Origin: Planctomycetota bacterium
GTDB taxonomy: Bacteria > Planctomycetota > Planctomycetia > Pirellulales > Pirellulaceae
NCBI GenBank assembly: GCA_026692885.1
Contig: JAPLNJ010000893.1
Span: 1-7,936, forward strand
Length of the DNA stretch: 7,936 nt
Reading direction: 5' to 3'
The notes below the pieces were generated by a model. It had not been told where the DNA came from and did no database searches. It was given only the letters and a program-made list of their open reading frames with translations. Positions 1 through 6,079 of the stretch are shown piece after piece. Numbering within the stretch: position 1 is the stretch's first letter; each line of letters starts with the position of its first letter. A program made the position numbers and the translations under genes.

Positions 1-14
1 GATTCGCAGCGGTA

Positions 15-154
15 AGGCGAGCGGCAGGGAATAATTTACCCAACCTAATGTAGGATGGTGTTCCAAGACCGTCCCGATCGGCCTGGAAAGGCCGACCTAC
101 GGGTAAGTTATTTCCTGCCGCTCGCCTAATGTGAGCGGCAGGGAATAACTGACC
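15..154. repeat. Composite palindromic intergenic repeat (arm / stem / inverted arm / direct arm)
   Basis: A 27-base arm at 15-41, beginning AGGCGAGCGGCAGG, recurs inverted at 101-127 with two mismatches. Its core recurs in direct orientation at 133-154 (GAGCGGCAGGGAATAACTG). Between the first two arms is an element starting TGTAGGATGG (50-59) and ending CCTACGGG (96-103). It contains a 6-bp stem with a 6-base loop (TCGGCC 78-83, GGCCGA 90-95). The whole region could fold as a long hairpin in either strand. A second copy of this layout lies at 5878-6043. No transposase is linked to it, so a non-autonomous or REP-like repeat is the likeliest class; its function is unknown. Confidence 0.8.
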
Positions 155-180
155 GGCGGGACGGATTCGTCCGATCCGCC
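155..180 (+). repeat. UUCG-loop hairpin
   Basis: GGCGGG (155-160) pairs with TCCGCC (175-180), with one G-T pair. After an A-A mismatch, CGGA (162-165) pairs with TCCG (170-173) around a TTCG tetraloop (166-169). There is no T-tract behind it, so I do not call it a terminator. It directly abuts the composite repeat and may be part of it. The following stretch, 181-335, shows no repeat, convincing promoter or RNA gene that I can identify. Confidence 0.55.
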
Positions 181-335
181 CGACTTGCCCTTCAGCCGTG
201 CCGATGGCGTCGCTCAACCGCCTATTCTCGCTGTCCGCTCCCCAAGCGTGTCCCGATCTGGTACGATTCTCGGTTCGTTCCTTTGGACCGGCGCGAATTG
301 CGTCATCGACGAACCCTAGACTCACGGTAGCAACC

Positions 336-566
336 ATGCCCCTCGATCCCTATCGGCTCTGCCCTGGCGGCACGAATAAGAAAATCAAATTCTGCGGATG
401 CGACAAAGAAGTCTTAGGGGACCTGAACAGGATCGTTGATGCCATCGACGGCGAGCAGCGGGCCGCGGCCCTAGGCCATGCCAATCGCTCGTTGGAAGTG
501 CATGGTCAGCGGGCCTGCCTGCTGACGCTCAAAGGCACGGTCCAGCTGCAGATGCAGGACTTCTAG
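336..566 (+). CDS. N-terminal fragment: degenerate SEC-C motif peptide
   Basis: This 76-residue piece ends at the TAG. Residues 1-20 read MPLDPYRLCPGGTNKKIKFC, which aligns with the SEC-C pattern CPCGSGKKYKxCC. Only the first Cys of each zinc-binding pair is kept: Cys9 is present and the second Cys of that pair is Gly, while Cys20 is followed by Gly and then Cys22. Zinc binding in the classic way is therefore doubtful. The remainder is helical (LNRIVDAIDGEQRAAALGHA) and looks like the start of a TPR-type array that carries on after the stop. As a stand-alone protein it has no obvious role. It is listed in case the two halves are translated separately. Confidence 0.5.
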   Translation: MPLDPYRLCPGGTNKKIKFCGCDKEVLGDLNRIVDAIDGEQRAAALGHANRSLEVHGQRACLLTLKGTVQLQMQDF

Positions 567-569
567 GGG

Positions 570-2498
570 TTGGCGAAAACCACCGAAGCGTTCTTGGAAA
601 AGCATCCGGACAATCCGGTCGCGTTGGGGATGTCGGCCCTCGGCGCGGCGGTTCAGGGCGAGTCCCGGCTGGCGATCACGCAACTCCAGCGCGCCCTGCA
701 GAAGGCCGACGGCACGCTGCCCGGCATCGTGTACACCGCGATTGGGATCGTGGGGCGAAGCCTGTTCGAGAGCGGGGACATCCTGGCCGCCATGGGGCAC
801 TTTATGCTGCAGATAGGTTTCAGCGGGCAGCGCGATAAGCAGCCGATCGAAATGCTCACGGCCATGTACGCTTCCAACCGCATTCCGATATTGCTCAAGC
901 GGGACTTGCTGCTGGAAACATCCCCGCCGGCCGGTGTTTCGCCGGGCGAATTCCAGGCGGCGTTGGAATTGGCTGCCGTGGGCCGGTGGGCAGAAAGTTG
1001 TGCGCGGTTCTACAACGTGGCGCTCAAACATCCGACCGAGCCGGCGCTTGTCAAGAACATGGCGATCCTGCAGGGCTGGCTGGGCGACGAGCAGGCTGCC
1101 GGCCAGTCGTGGCGGGAGTATGCGGCCCTGGACGGGGTGGACTTGGAGGCGGCAGTCGAATCCGAGGCGCTCGCCCAGATGTTGGTGTTTGCGGACACCG
1201 AGGACCAACAGATCGACGAAGTCACGCACACCTACCCGGTGACGGATGGCGACCGGGTGCTAGAGCGGCTGATGTCCGAGAAACACATTGTCCACATGCC
1301 CGTCGATCTGCAGCAACTGGCCACCGAGGAATCGCCGCCACCCAAGGCCGCCTTCTGGCTGCTGGATCGTGGACTGCCCACCGCGACGGAAGGCTTACAG
1401 TTCCACGAAGTGCCGAACGTCCTGGGCGAAATGTACGTGTACGGAAAGCAGACGGACCGCCAGGCCCGCGTGGAATTCATCTCTGTCAAGACCGCGGATT
1501 TCGAAGCCAAACTGCAGAAGCTCAAAGACCTGCTGGGTGAATTCGGCGGCAGGCTGGAAAAGGAGGAGACCACGGGCCAGGTGTCGGCGACTTCGGCAGC
1601 CCTGACGTGGCAGTGGCGACTGCCGGACAACGTCACCGTGGAACAGCAGCAGCAGTTGATCGAACAGAAACGACGCGACGTGAATCTGAACGTTTGGCCG
1701 CAAACGCCGTTGCGGGAATTGGCAGGCAAGCGGCCTGCGGAAGTGGCGGCGGACCCGGCGTTTCGCGTGCGGCTGCTGGCGGCAATTCTGCTGCTGGACA
1801 CGGCCGCCGAACAGTCGCGTGCCCAGTTCGATTACAACGAATTGCGGGCCAAGCTGGGTCTGCCTCTGGCCGAAGACCTGGACCCGGCCAGCCTTGACCT
1901 GATGCAGCTTTCGCCCGTCCGGTTGGTCCGCTTGCCGGCCGAGAAACTCAATGATGAGACCTTGATACAGGCTTTCTCGCGAGCCTTCATGGTTCGCGCC
2001 TCGCGGCCCCTGCGACGTCTGGGTCTGGAAATGGTCGCCCGGGAGAGTCTCCGAGGCAAGGTCGAGAAGAGCCAGATCTATGAACTCCTGGCGCAGGTCG
2101 CTCGCGATTTCGACGAGGCCGTGGAGTTCAATGCTTTGGGCCGTCAAGCGGACGAGGCGGCCGGCCAATCACCCGCCAAGTGGTTGCTCCAAGAACTTCA
2201 GTTGCGGCTGCTCAAAGGTGAGACGGAAACAGCCTTCCAGGTCATGGGGCGGATCCAGTCCAATCACATGCGCGAGCCGGGCGTGGCGGAGGCCCTGGTT
2301 GCGTTGTTGCAGCGGCTCGGCCTCGTGAAAGCAGACCCGCGGTCCGGCCCGGCTGCTCCGCAGGCCCAGCCCCAGGGACCGGCGCGGCTGGCCGGTGCGG
2401 AACCGGCTCCCTCAGGGGGAAAAATCTGGACTCCGGGCAGCGACGCCGCGGGGCCGCCCGGCGAGAAGAAGCCGGGCCTGTGGGTGCCGGGTATGTAA
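570..2498 (+). CDS. Large C-terminal fragment: helical TPR-like hypothetical protein
   Basis: Up to 642 residues follow the in-frame stop. The only nearby starts are TTG at 570 and ATG at 630, and neither has a well-spaced Shine-Dalgarno. The first ~190 residues are amphipathic helical pairs of TPR style (for example SRLAITQLQRALQKA and later RWAESCARFYNVALKHP). A less repetitive middle segment is conserved-looking but I cannot assign it to a domain. Another helical pair occurs near residues 520-585 (KWLLQELQLRLLKGETETAF). A Pro/Ala/Gly-rich linker leads to the WTPG and WVPG tail. No signal peptide or membrane segment is visible, so it is probably cytoplasmic and protein-binding. The enzymatic role, if any, is unknown. 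The intact frame over 640 codons indicates selection until recently or still. Confidence 0.6.
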   Translation: MAKTTEAFLEKHPDNPVALGMSALGAAVQGESRLAITQLQRALQKADGTLPGIVYTAIGIVGRSLFESGDILAAMGHFMLQIGFSGQRDKQPIEMLTAMYASNRIPILLKRDLLLETSPPAGVSPGEFQAALELAAVGRWAESCARFYNVALKHPTEPALVKNMAILQGWLGDEQAAGQSWREYAALDGVDLEAAVESEALAQMLVFADTEDQQIDEVTHTYPVTDGDRVLERLMSEKHIVHMPVDLQQLATEESPPPKAAFWLLDRGLPTATEGLQFHEVPNVLGEMYVYGKQTDRQARVEFISVKTADFEAKLQKLKDLLGEFGGRLEKEETTGQVSATSAALTWQWRLPDNVTVEQQQQLIEQKRRDVNLNVWPQTPLRELAGKRPAEVAADPAFRVRLLAAILLLDTAAEQSRAQFDYNELRAKLGLPLAEDLDPASLDLMQLSPVRLVRLPAEKLNDETLIQAFSRAFMVRASRPLRRLGLEMVARESLRGKVEKSQIYELLAQVARDFDEAVEFNALGRQADEAAGQSPAKWLLQELQLRLLKGETETAFQVMGRIQSNHMREPGVAEALVALLQRLGLVKADPRSGPAAPQAQPQGPARLAGAEPAPSGGKIWTPGSDAAGPPGEKKPGLWVPGM

Positions 2499-2515
2499 TC
2501 AGGGCGCAGCCCTGA
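2499..2515 (+). repeat. Hairpin immediately after the SEC-C/TPR gene stop
   Basis: TCAGGGC (2499-2505) and GCCCTGA (2509-2515) form a perfect 7-bp stem with a 3-base loop, starting one base after TAA. No T-run follows and ribD begins 22 bases later. It is more likely an mRNA-stabilising or attenuating hairpin, or a short palindromic repeat, than a full intrinsic terminator. Confidence 0.5.
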
Positions 2516-2517
2516 AC

Positions 2518-2537
2518 AGGAAGATCGCCGATCTGAC
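2518..2537 (+). promoter_or_regulatory. Possible ribD ribosome binding site with intervening hairpin
   Basis: AGGAAG (2518-2523) is the only Shine-Dalgarno-like run ahead of ribD, but it ends 14 bases before ATG, which is too far for normal use. Between them AGATC (2522-2526) and GATCT (2530-2534) form a 5-bp stem with a 3-base loop that overlaps the AGGAAG by two bases. If folded, it would bring AGGA close to the start codon. This is suggestive only. Confidence 0.3.
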
Positions 2538-3647
2538 ATGGGTATCGCTGCTTACGATGCGCAGCACATGACCCGCGCGCTGGCTCTGGCCGCGCGGGGC
2601 CAGGGGCTGGTCGAGCCGAATCCGATGGTGGGCTGCGTCATCGCCCGTGGTGAGCAGGTGCTCGCCGAAGGCTGGCACGGACGCTTCGGCGGACCGCACG
2701 CCGAGATCGAGGCCCTGCGGACCGCCGGTGCTGCCGCCGCCGGGGCGACGCTGTACGTGACGTTGGAGCCGTGTTGCCACGCTGGCAAGACGCCGCCGTG
2801 CACCGCGGCCGTCATCGCCGCCGGCCTCCGCCGCGTGGTCGTCGCCCAGGTCGACCCGTTTCCGCGGGTGGCGGGGGGCGGTCTCGCTCAACTGCAAGCG
2901 GCTGGGCTGGACGTGGAAGTCGGCCTATGCGAGCCGGCCGCCCGCCGTCTGAACGCCCCGTATCTCAAGCTGGTCACCACGGGGCGCCCCTGGATCATCG
3001 CCAAGTGGGCCATGACGCTGGACGGTAAGATCGCCACGCACACCGGCAGCAGCCAGTGGATCTCCGGCGTAGCCGCGCGGGCTGCGGTGCATCAATTGCG
3101 GGGCCGCGTCGATGCCCTGCTCGTCGGCCGGGGCACCGCGGCGGCCGACGATCCGCTGTTGACCGCCCGCCCGCCCGGAGTGCGAACTGCCACCCGCATC
3201 GTCGTCGACACCCACGCTGCACTGTCCCTCGACAGCCGTCTGGTGCAGACGGCGCGAGAGACGCCGGTCCTGGTCGCCAGCGGTCCCGCCGCACCGGCCG
3301 AGCGGCGCGCAGCACTCCGCGGAGCCGGTTGCGAAGTCTGGGTGGGTGAGGCAGCGGAGCGCAGGGAGCGACTGGGGCAACTGCTGGACGAACTGGGGAG
3401 CCGCCGCATGACTAACGTGTTGGTCGAGGGTGGCGGACAATTGCTCGGCAGCTTGTTCGATCTGGAATCGATCGACGAGGTGCACGCCTTCATCGCCCCG
3501 AAACTCGTGGGCGGCGCTCAGGCCCCAGGCCCGCTGGCGGGACGCGGCGTCGCGCAGATGCTGGAGGCGGTCCGGCTCGAACAGCCCGTCGTCGACATGC
3601 TGGAGAACGACCTGTACCTCCGGGCGCGCGTGCACCGGGAGGGGTGA
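2538..3647 (+). CDS. ribD: Riboflavin biosynthesis protein RibD (deaminase/reductase)
   Basis: Bifunctional cytoplasmic enzyme of riboflavin synthesis. It deaminates 2,5-diamino-6-ribosylamino-4(3H)-pyrimidinone 5'-phosphate, then reduces the ribosyl side chain with NADPH. At 369 residues it matches the usual two-domain length. The N-terminal deaminase (about 1-145) has EPNPMVG (26-32), the zinc ligand and proton-shuttle motif HAE (54-56), and the PCCHAGKTPPC motif supplying zinc ligands Cys79 and Cys88. The C-terminal reductase (about 150-367) has KWAMTLDGKIA (156-166), the SSQWISG turn (171-177), VGRGTAAADDPLLT (196-209) and the glycine-rich LVEGGGQL (295-302). The loop DPFPRVAGGG has Phe where many family members have Asn. 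ATG 2538 is preferred over ATG 2568 because family members usually have residues ahead of the MxxALxLAxxG helix. No other rib gene is adjacent and no FMN riboswitch fits in the 39-base gap, so it may be co-transcribed with the upstream gene. Confidence 0.96.
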   Translation: MGIAAYDAQHMTRALALAARGQGLVEPNPMVGCVIARGEQVLAEGWHGRFGGPHAEIEALRTAGAAAAGATLYVTLEPCCHAGKTPPCTAAVIAAGLRRVVVAQVDPFPRVAGGGLAQLQAAGLDVEVGLCEPAARRLNAPYLKLVTTGRPWIIAKWAMTLDGKIATHTGSSQWISGVAARAAVHQLRGRVDALLVGRGTAAADDPLLTARPPGVRTATRIVVDTHAALSLDSRLVQTARETPVLVASGPAAPAERRAALRGAGCEVWVGEAAERRERLGQLLDELGSRRMTNVLVEGGGQLLGSLFDLESIDEVHAFIAPKLVGGAQAPGPLAGRGVAQMLEAVRLEQPVVDMLENDLYLRARVHREG

Positions 3648-3661
3648 ATTCGGTTGGAGTA

Positions 3662-3694
3662 CAGCCTTTAGGCTGCCGGGACGGGCGAAGCCCG
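3662..3694. repeat. Paired small hairpins downstream of ribD
   Basis: CAGCC (3662-3666) and GGCTG (3671-3675) form a 5-bp stem around TTTA. CGGGC (3682-3686) and GCCCG (3690-3694) form a second 5-bp stem around GAA. They begin 15 bases after the ribD stop. I believe the 'CAGCCTTTAGGCTG' core is a repeat common in environmental Planctomycete genomes, but this is recollection and was not searched. No T-tract follows. Confidence 0.5.
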
Positions 3695-3757
3695 CCGCGG
3701 ATACACGCTAGCATACGAAATCACGGACGACTGAGTGGCCCCTGGGGCACCCCTGAT

Positions 3758-3889
3758 CGTGATCCACAGGTTTTCGCCCTGAAGGGGCAGCGACAAATCA
3801 GCCCAGGGCAGAGCGGAGCGGCGTAGCCGCGTAGCGCCGCCCTGGGTTATCAGAGGATGGAGAACACCAGCCCTGAAGGGGCGAAACAA
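3758..3889 (+). repeat. ~133-bp structured intergenic repeat, copy A
   Basis: The ordered parts are: CGTGATCCAC (3758-3767); box GCCCTGAAGGGGC (3776-3788); CAAATCAGCCCAGG (3794-3807); a GC-rich centre closed by CCCAGGGC (3802-3809) with GCCCTGGG (3839-3846), a perfect 8-bp stem; a variable stretch; and a second GCCCTGAAGGGGC (3870-3882) followed by GAAACAA. The same parts in the same order, inverted, form copy B at 3934-4068. It lies at the meeting point of two convergent genes. There is no transposase in it. Open frames across it are repeat translation rather than genes. Confidence 0.8.
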
Positions 3890-3897
3890 GCCTTGGC

Positions 3898-3917
3898 CGC
3901 ATCGGACGAACGATGCG
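3898..3917. repeat. Hairpin at the centre of the inverted repeat pair
   Basis: CGCATCG (3898-3904) and CGATGCG (3911-3917) form a perfect 7-bp stem with loop GACGAA. It sits in the 44-base spacer between copies A and B of the ~133-bp repeat, close to the symmetry point, so the entire region can be drawn as nested hairpins. Confidence 0.55.
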
Positions 3918-3933
3918 TGCGGGATGAACCGAT

Positions 3934-4068
3934 TTGTTTCGCCCTTTCAGGGCTACCGTGCTGAATCGAATCCGTACCCAGGGCGTCGCTCTGCGGCTGT
4001 CGCCGCGACGCTCTGCCGCTGGGCTGATTTGTTTTGGCCCCTTTGGGGCGGAAGAGTCGTGGATCACG
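3934..4068 (-). repeat. ~133-bp structured intergenic repeat, copy B (inverted)
   Basis: On the minus strand this matches copy A block by block: CGTGATCCAC (4068-4059), GCCCCAAAGGGGC (4049-4037), CAAATCAGCCCAGC (4031-4018), GCCCTGGGT (3984-3976), and GCCCTGAAAGGGCGAAACAA (3953-3934). The blocks at the ends are near-identical while the inner GC-rich loop and the variable stretch have diverged, as expected if the boxes and not the loops are kept. The rest of the gap, 4069-4251, shows no gene, RNA or clear repeat. Confidence 0.8.
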
Positions 4069-4251
4069 CCGGCCTCCGCCGGGAAGCCTTCTCCAGCCCC
4101 AAACGCGGAATAGAACCGGGATCAAATCCATTGGCTTTGACAGGCACAAACTGAACCCCGTCGTCCGTGCCATGTCTGCATCAGGGAAGTGATTTCGGCC
4201 TGCGCTGCTACAGCGTGGACGCCAACTAATTTGGCACCTTGACAAGGTTCC

Positions 4252-5862
4252 TCACGGCAGCCAGCCAAGACTGTCCCAGTACTGGTAGAGCCACGGCTGC
4301 GACCAGGGATTCAACGCGGGATAGGCGGCAGAGAACACGCTGATCAGCAGCAACGCCAGGGCCCCCCAGCGCCAAGTGCGGTGGGCCGCGATCGCATCGG
4401 CGGCCGGCAGCAAGGCCAGCAACCACAAGGGCGTGAGCCAAAACACCCAGCGAAAACCGCAGGTCACGCCACCATAGTTCCGGTCGATCAGCGGCCGGCT
4501 GATGTAGAACGCCACACACACCAGGGTCAACAGCAGCAGGCAGACGGCCGCTCCGCGTGGTCCCGCTTCCCGCCGCGCGAGCCAGATACCCAAGCCCCAG
4601 ACGCTCAGCAGCCACAGAGGCGTGAGCGAGAATACCCCGTGGTGGCCGAGCAAAACCTGATAGGCGTATACGGCGCGCGATGGCTCACCGCGATCGACAC
4701 CGGCCTTCTGGTCGCTGCTCCAATAGCTGCCCTCGTATTCGTACCAGTGGTCCCAGGCAGAGACCTGCAACCCGTCCTGATCGGCGGCGAGCGCCAATCG
4801 CACTTGATGCGTCGGATCCCACAGGACCCAGCCCGCCTCCGTCGTGCGGCGGCAGACTACCGTCTGCGGGGAAAGCTCCAGCTGAATCGCGGACAACTCG
4901 CCCCGCAACGCGTCGGGAATCTGCCCGTGGTCCAGTTGCGTGTCCCAGTTCCCGGGCACCGTCGTCAACAGCGCGCCGTTGCCGCGGTGCGCGTAGGGCG
5001 GGGTCCAACTGCGATGGGCCACGTAGTTGGTCAGACAGGCCGCGACGACCACCACCAGCGCCGCGGGCACGAAGGCCAGCCCGGTGCTGCGAGGTGACTT
5101 CCACAGCAGCACCGCGCCCAGCAACACCGCGAACGACAAAGCCGGCAGTTCGTTGGCCACCGTGAAAGCGGCAAAGCAGCCTGCCAGAGCAAAATATGCT
5201 AGACGCGGTCGATCCTGGGTCCAGATCACCAGCGCTGCGGACACCGCGATCGCCACACTGATCGCCGCGGGCAGATGATTGTTCAGGGTCACCGCGAAGG
5301 TCGTCAGGAACGTTCCGTAGACCGCGGCCGCCATTACGAACAACCGCCCCCAGTCGGTCCGGCCATAACGCTCGATCAGTCGTGCCAACATCGCGAAATA
5401 GAGGGCCAAGGGCAGCACGTTGTTGACGATCAGCATGGCGCGAATCACGTAGAACGGTTGCTCGGCCAGGGTCGCGCCGGTGACGCGCTGGATCAGCCAG
5501 TACTCCCCCGCCAGCAGCGTGGCCAGGAGCGGCGGCTTGCTGGAGTAGTAATGCTCTTGCCCATCCGGTCCCAGATGCCGCACCATATCGATCGTGTACC
5601 ACTCGCGGTCCCGGTTGTGCATGGTGTACGGGCGGGCCTTGAAGACCACGTCGTCGATGGCATAGGTCCCGTAATCGACCAGCGCGCGAATCGTCGCCCA
5701 CCGGCTGCGATCGTTCGCGCTGAGCATCGGCGAGCCGCGAAGCGGCGAGCGCAGCGCACAAATGTGGCCGATCGTACTGCCGAGGCACGTCACAATCAAC
5801 AACGCATAAACCGTGGTGCGGAGTTGAGCCGTCGCGTCAGGGGCAGGGGCAGAGTTCGGCAT
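4252..5862 (-). CDS. Multi-pass membrane protein, probable GT-C-like glycosyltransferase
   Basis: A 536-residue polytopic inner-membrane protein. The first membrane helix is about 17-37. It is followed by an outer-face loop with NDRSRWATIRALVDYGTY (50-67) and YYSSKPPLLATL (105-116). These resemble the 'xRWxTxRALVxxGTxxID' and 'YSxKPPLxxLL' motifs of GT-C/GT39-type transferases, where acidic residues of the first loop (here Asp51) are candidates for catalysis. Several helices follow, then a large soluble segment of about 284-391 rich in Trp, Tyr and Asp, then more helices including LLGHHGVFSLTPLWLL. GT-C enzymes use polyprenyl-phosphate sugars outside the membrane, which suits the GT2 gene upstream. 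The donor and acceptor cannot be told. ATG 5862 is chosen over GTG 5877 because AGGA lies 8 bases ahead of it. A non-enzymatic conserved Planctomycete membrane protein is the alternative. Confidence 0.75.
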   Translation of the reverse strand: MPNSAPAPDATAQLRTTVYALLIVTCLGSTIGHICALRSPLRGSPMLSANDRSRWATIRALVDYGTYAIDDVVFKARPYTMHNRDREWYTIDMVRHLGPDGQEHYYSSKPPLLATLLAGEYWLIQRVTGATLAEQPFYVIRAMLIVNNVLPLALYFAMLARLIERYGRTDWGRLFVMAAAVYGTFLTTFAVTLNNHLPAAISVAIAVSAALVIWTQDRPRLAYFALAGCFAAFTVANELPALSFAVLLGAVLLWKSPRSTGLAFVPAALVVVVAACLTNYVAHRSWTPPYAHRGNGALLTTVPGNWDTQLDHGQIPDALRGELSAIQLELSPQTVVCRRTTEAGWVLWDPTHQVRLALAADQDGLQVSAWDHWYEYEGSYWSSDQKAGVDRGEPSRAVYAYQVLLGHHGVFSLTPLWLLSVWGLGIWLARREAGPRGAAVCLLLLTLVCVAFYISRPLIDRNYGGVTCGFRWVFWLTPLWLLALLPAADAIAAHRTWRWGALALLLISVFSAAYPALNPWSQPWLYQYWDSLGWLP

Positions 5863-5870
5863 CAGGCGAT

Positions 5871-5877
5871 TCCTCAC
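5871..5877 (-). promoter_or_regulatory. Shine-Dalgarno deciding the start of the GT-C-like gene
   Basis: On the minus strand GTGAGGA (5877-5871) precedes ATG at 5862-5860 with 8 bases between. This is good spacing and supports the ATG over the in-frame GTG at 5877, which would itself be part of the Shine-Dalgarno run. Confidence 0.6.
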
Positions 5878-6043
5878 GCGGCAGGGCCGCTAAGTGTCTG
5901 CGCAGAAATAACTTGGTCAATTTCGTGTAGGACGGATTGGCGATCCGGCCTGTATTTTCCGGCCGGATCGCCAATCCGTCCCACGGTTAGTCGTTCAACT
6001 TCTTTCCGCGCGGCCGCTAAGGATCGCGAAAGAAATAACTGTC
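5878..6043. repeat. Second copy of the composite palindromic repeat
   Basis: An arm with GCGGCAGGGCCGCTAAG (5879-5895) running to AGAAATAACTT (5904-5914) is followed by a TGTAGGACGG-headed stem (from 5926) and CCCACGGTTAG (5980-5990). Next come an inverted arm (GTTCAACTTCTTTCCGCG, 5993-6010) and a direct arm (GCGGCCGCTAAGG, 6010-6022, to AGAAATAACTG, 6031-6041). The order and the arm core (GCGGC near AATAACT) match the element at 15-154, though the stem sequence differs. Here the last two arms share the GCGGCCGC palindrome. It lies between co-directional GT2 and GT-C-like genes. Confidence 0.75.
5930..5981. repeat. Perfect 21-bp inverted repeat with 10-base loop
   Basis: Bases 5930-5950 (starting GGACGGATTGGCG) are the exact reverse complement of 5961-5981, with TGTATTTTCC between. 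It is the central stem of the composite repeat. Such a long exact stem could block or end transcription coming from the GT2 gene on the minus strand, or form a cruciform. No T-tract adjoins it. Confidence 0.85.
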
Positions 6044-6045
6044 GC

Positions 6046-6077
6046 AAAAATGTGGTCATCTCGCTCCGCGAGATGAC
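6046..6077 (-). terminator. Possible intrinsic terminator of the GT2 gene
   Basis: GTCATCTCGC (6055-6064) and GCGAGATGAC (6068-6077) form a perfect 10-bp stem with a 3-base loop. Reading the minus strand, the stem is followed by CACA and then TTTTT (6050-6046). The four-base gap before the T-run makes it a weak candidate. It would end or protect the mRNA 44 bases after the GT2 stop. Confidence 0.4.
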
Positions 6078-6079
6078 AT

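Larger units (their letters stand above)
336..2498 (+). pseudogene. SEC-C/TPR-like protein gene interrupted by an in-frame TAG
   Basis: Read through, this is one frame of 721 codons, broken only by TAG at 564-566 (codon 77). Protein sense continues straight across the stop: helical residues ending LQLQMQDF-type sequence lie before it, and GLAKTTEAFLEKHPDNPVAL follows with no frame change. The N-terminus resembles a SEC-C zinc motif, the middle is helical and TPR-like, and the C-terminus ends in a 'KIWTPG...LWVPG' tail that I associate with Planctomycete hypothetical proteins. The ATG at 336 is chosen because SEC-C motifs usually sit at the extreme N-terminus; an upstream ATG at 198 would add 46 residues of unlike composition. 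No strong Shine-Dalgarno precedes 336. It could be a young pseudogene, a sequencing error, a readthrough case or a split gene. Its function is unknown; ribD lies 39 bases downstream on the same strand. Confidence 0.7.

Noticed and set aside
15..154. CRISPR array
   Set aside because: Copies are inverted as well as direct, unevenly spaced and too few, and no cas gene is present. Palindromic repeats explain the pattern.
198..335. Extension of the SEC-C/TPR gene to an upstream ATG at 198
   Set aside because: The added 46 residues look non-coding in composition, and the SEC-C motif normally lies at the very N-terminus, so ATG 336 is preferred.
471..1229. 252-codon open frame on the minus strand
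   Set aside because: It lies wholly opposite the SEC-C/TPR gene, whose own frame has clear protein character. It has no domain or start signal.
2499..2537. FMN riboswitch ahead of ribD
   Set aside because: The gap is only 39 bases and shows two small hairpins. The conserved FMN element is far longer and none of its boxes is seen.
3668..4245. Several overlapping small open frames between ribD and the GT-C-like gene
   Set aside because: They translate the inverted repeats (for example LHPLITQGGATRLRRSALPWADL on one strand), occur in both orientations and lack starts with ribosome binding sites. I treat them as repeat translation.
4236..4248. Terminator after the GT-C-like gene (ACCTT-GTC-AAGGT on the minus strand)
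   Set aside because: The stem is only 5 bp and is followed by mixed sequence, not a T-run.
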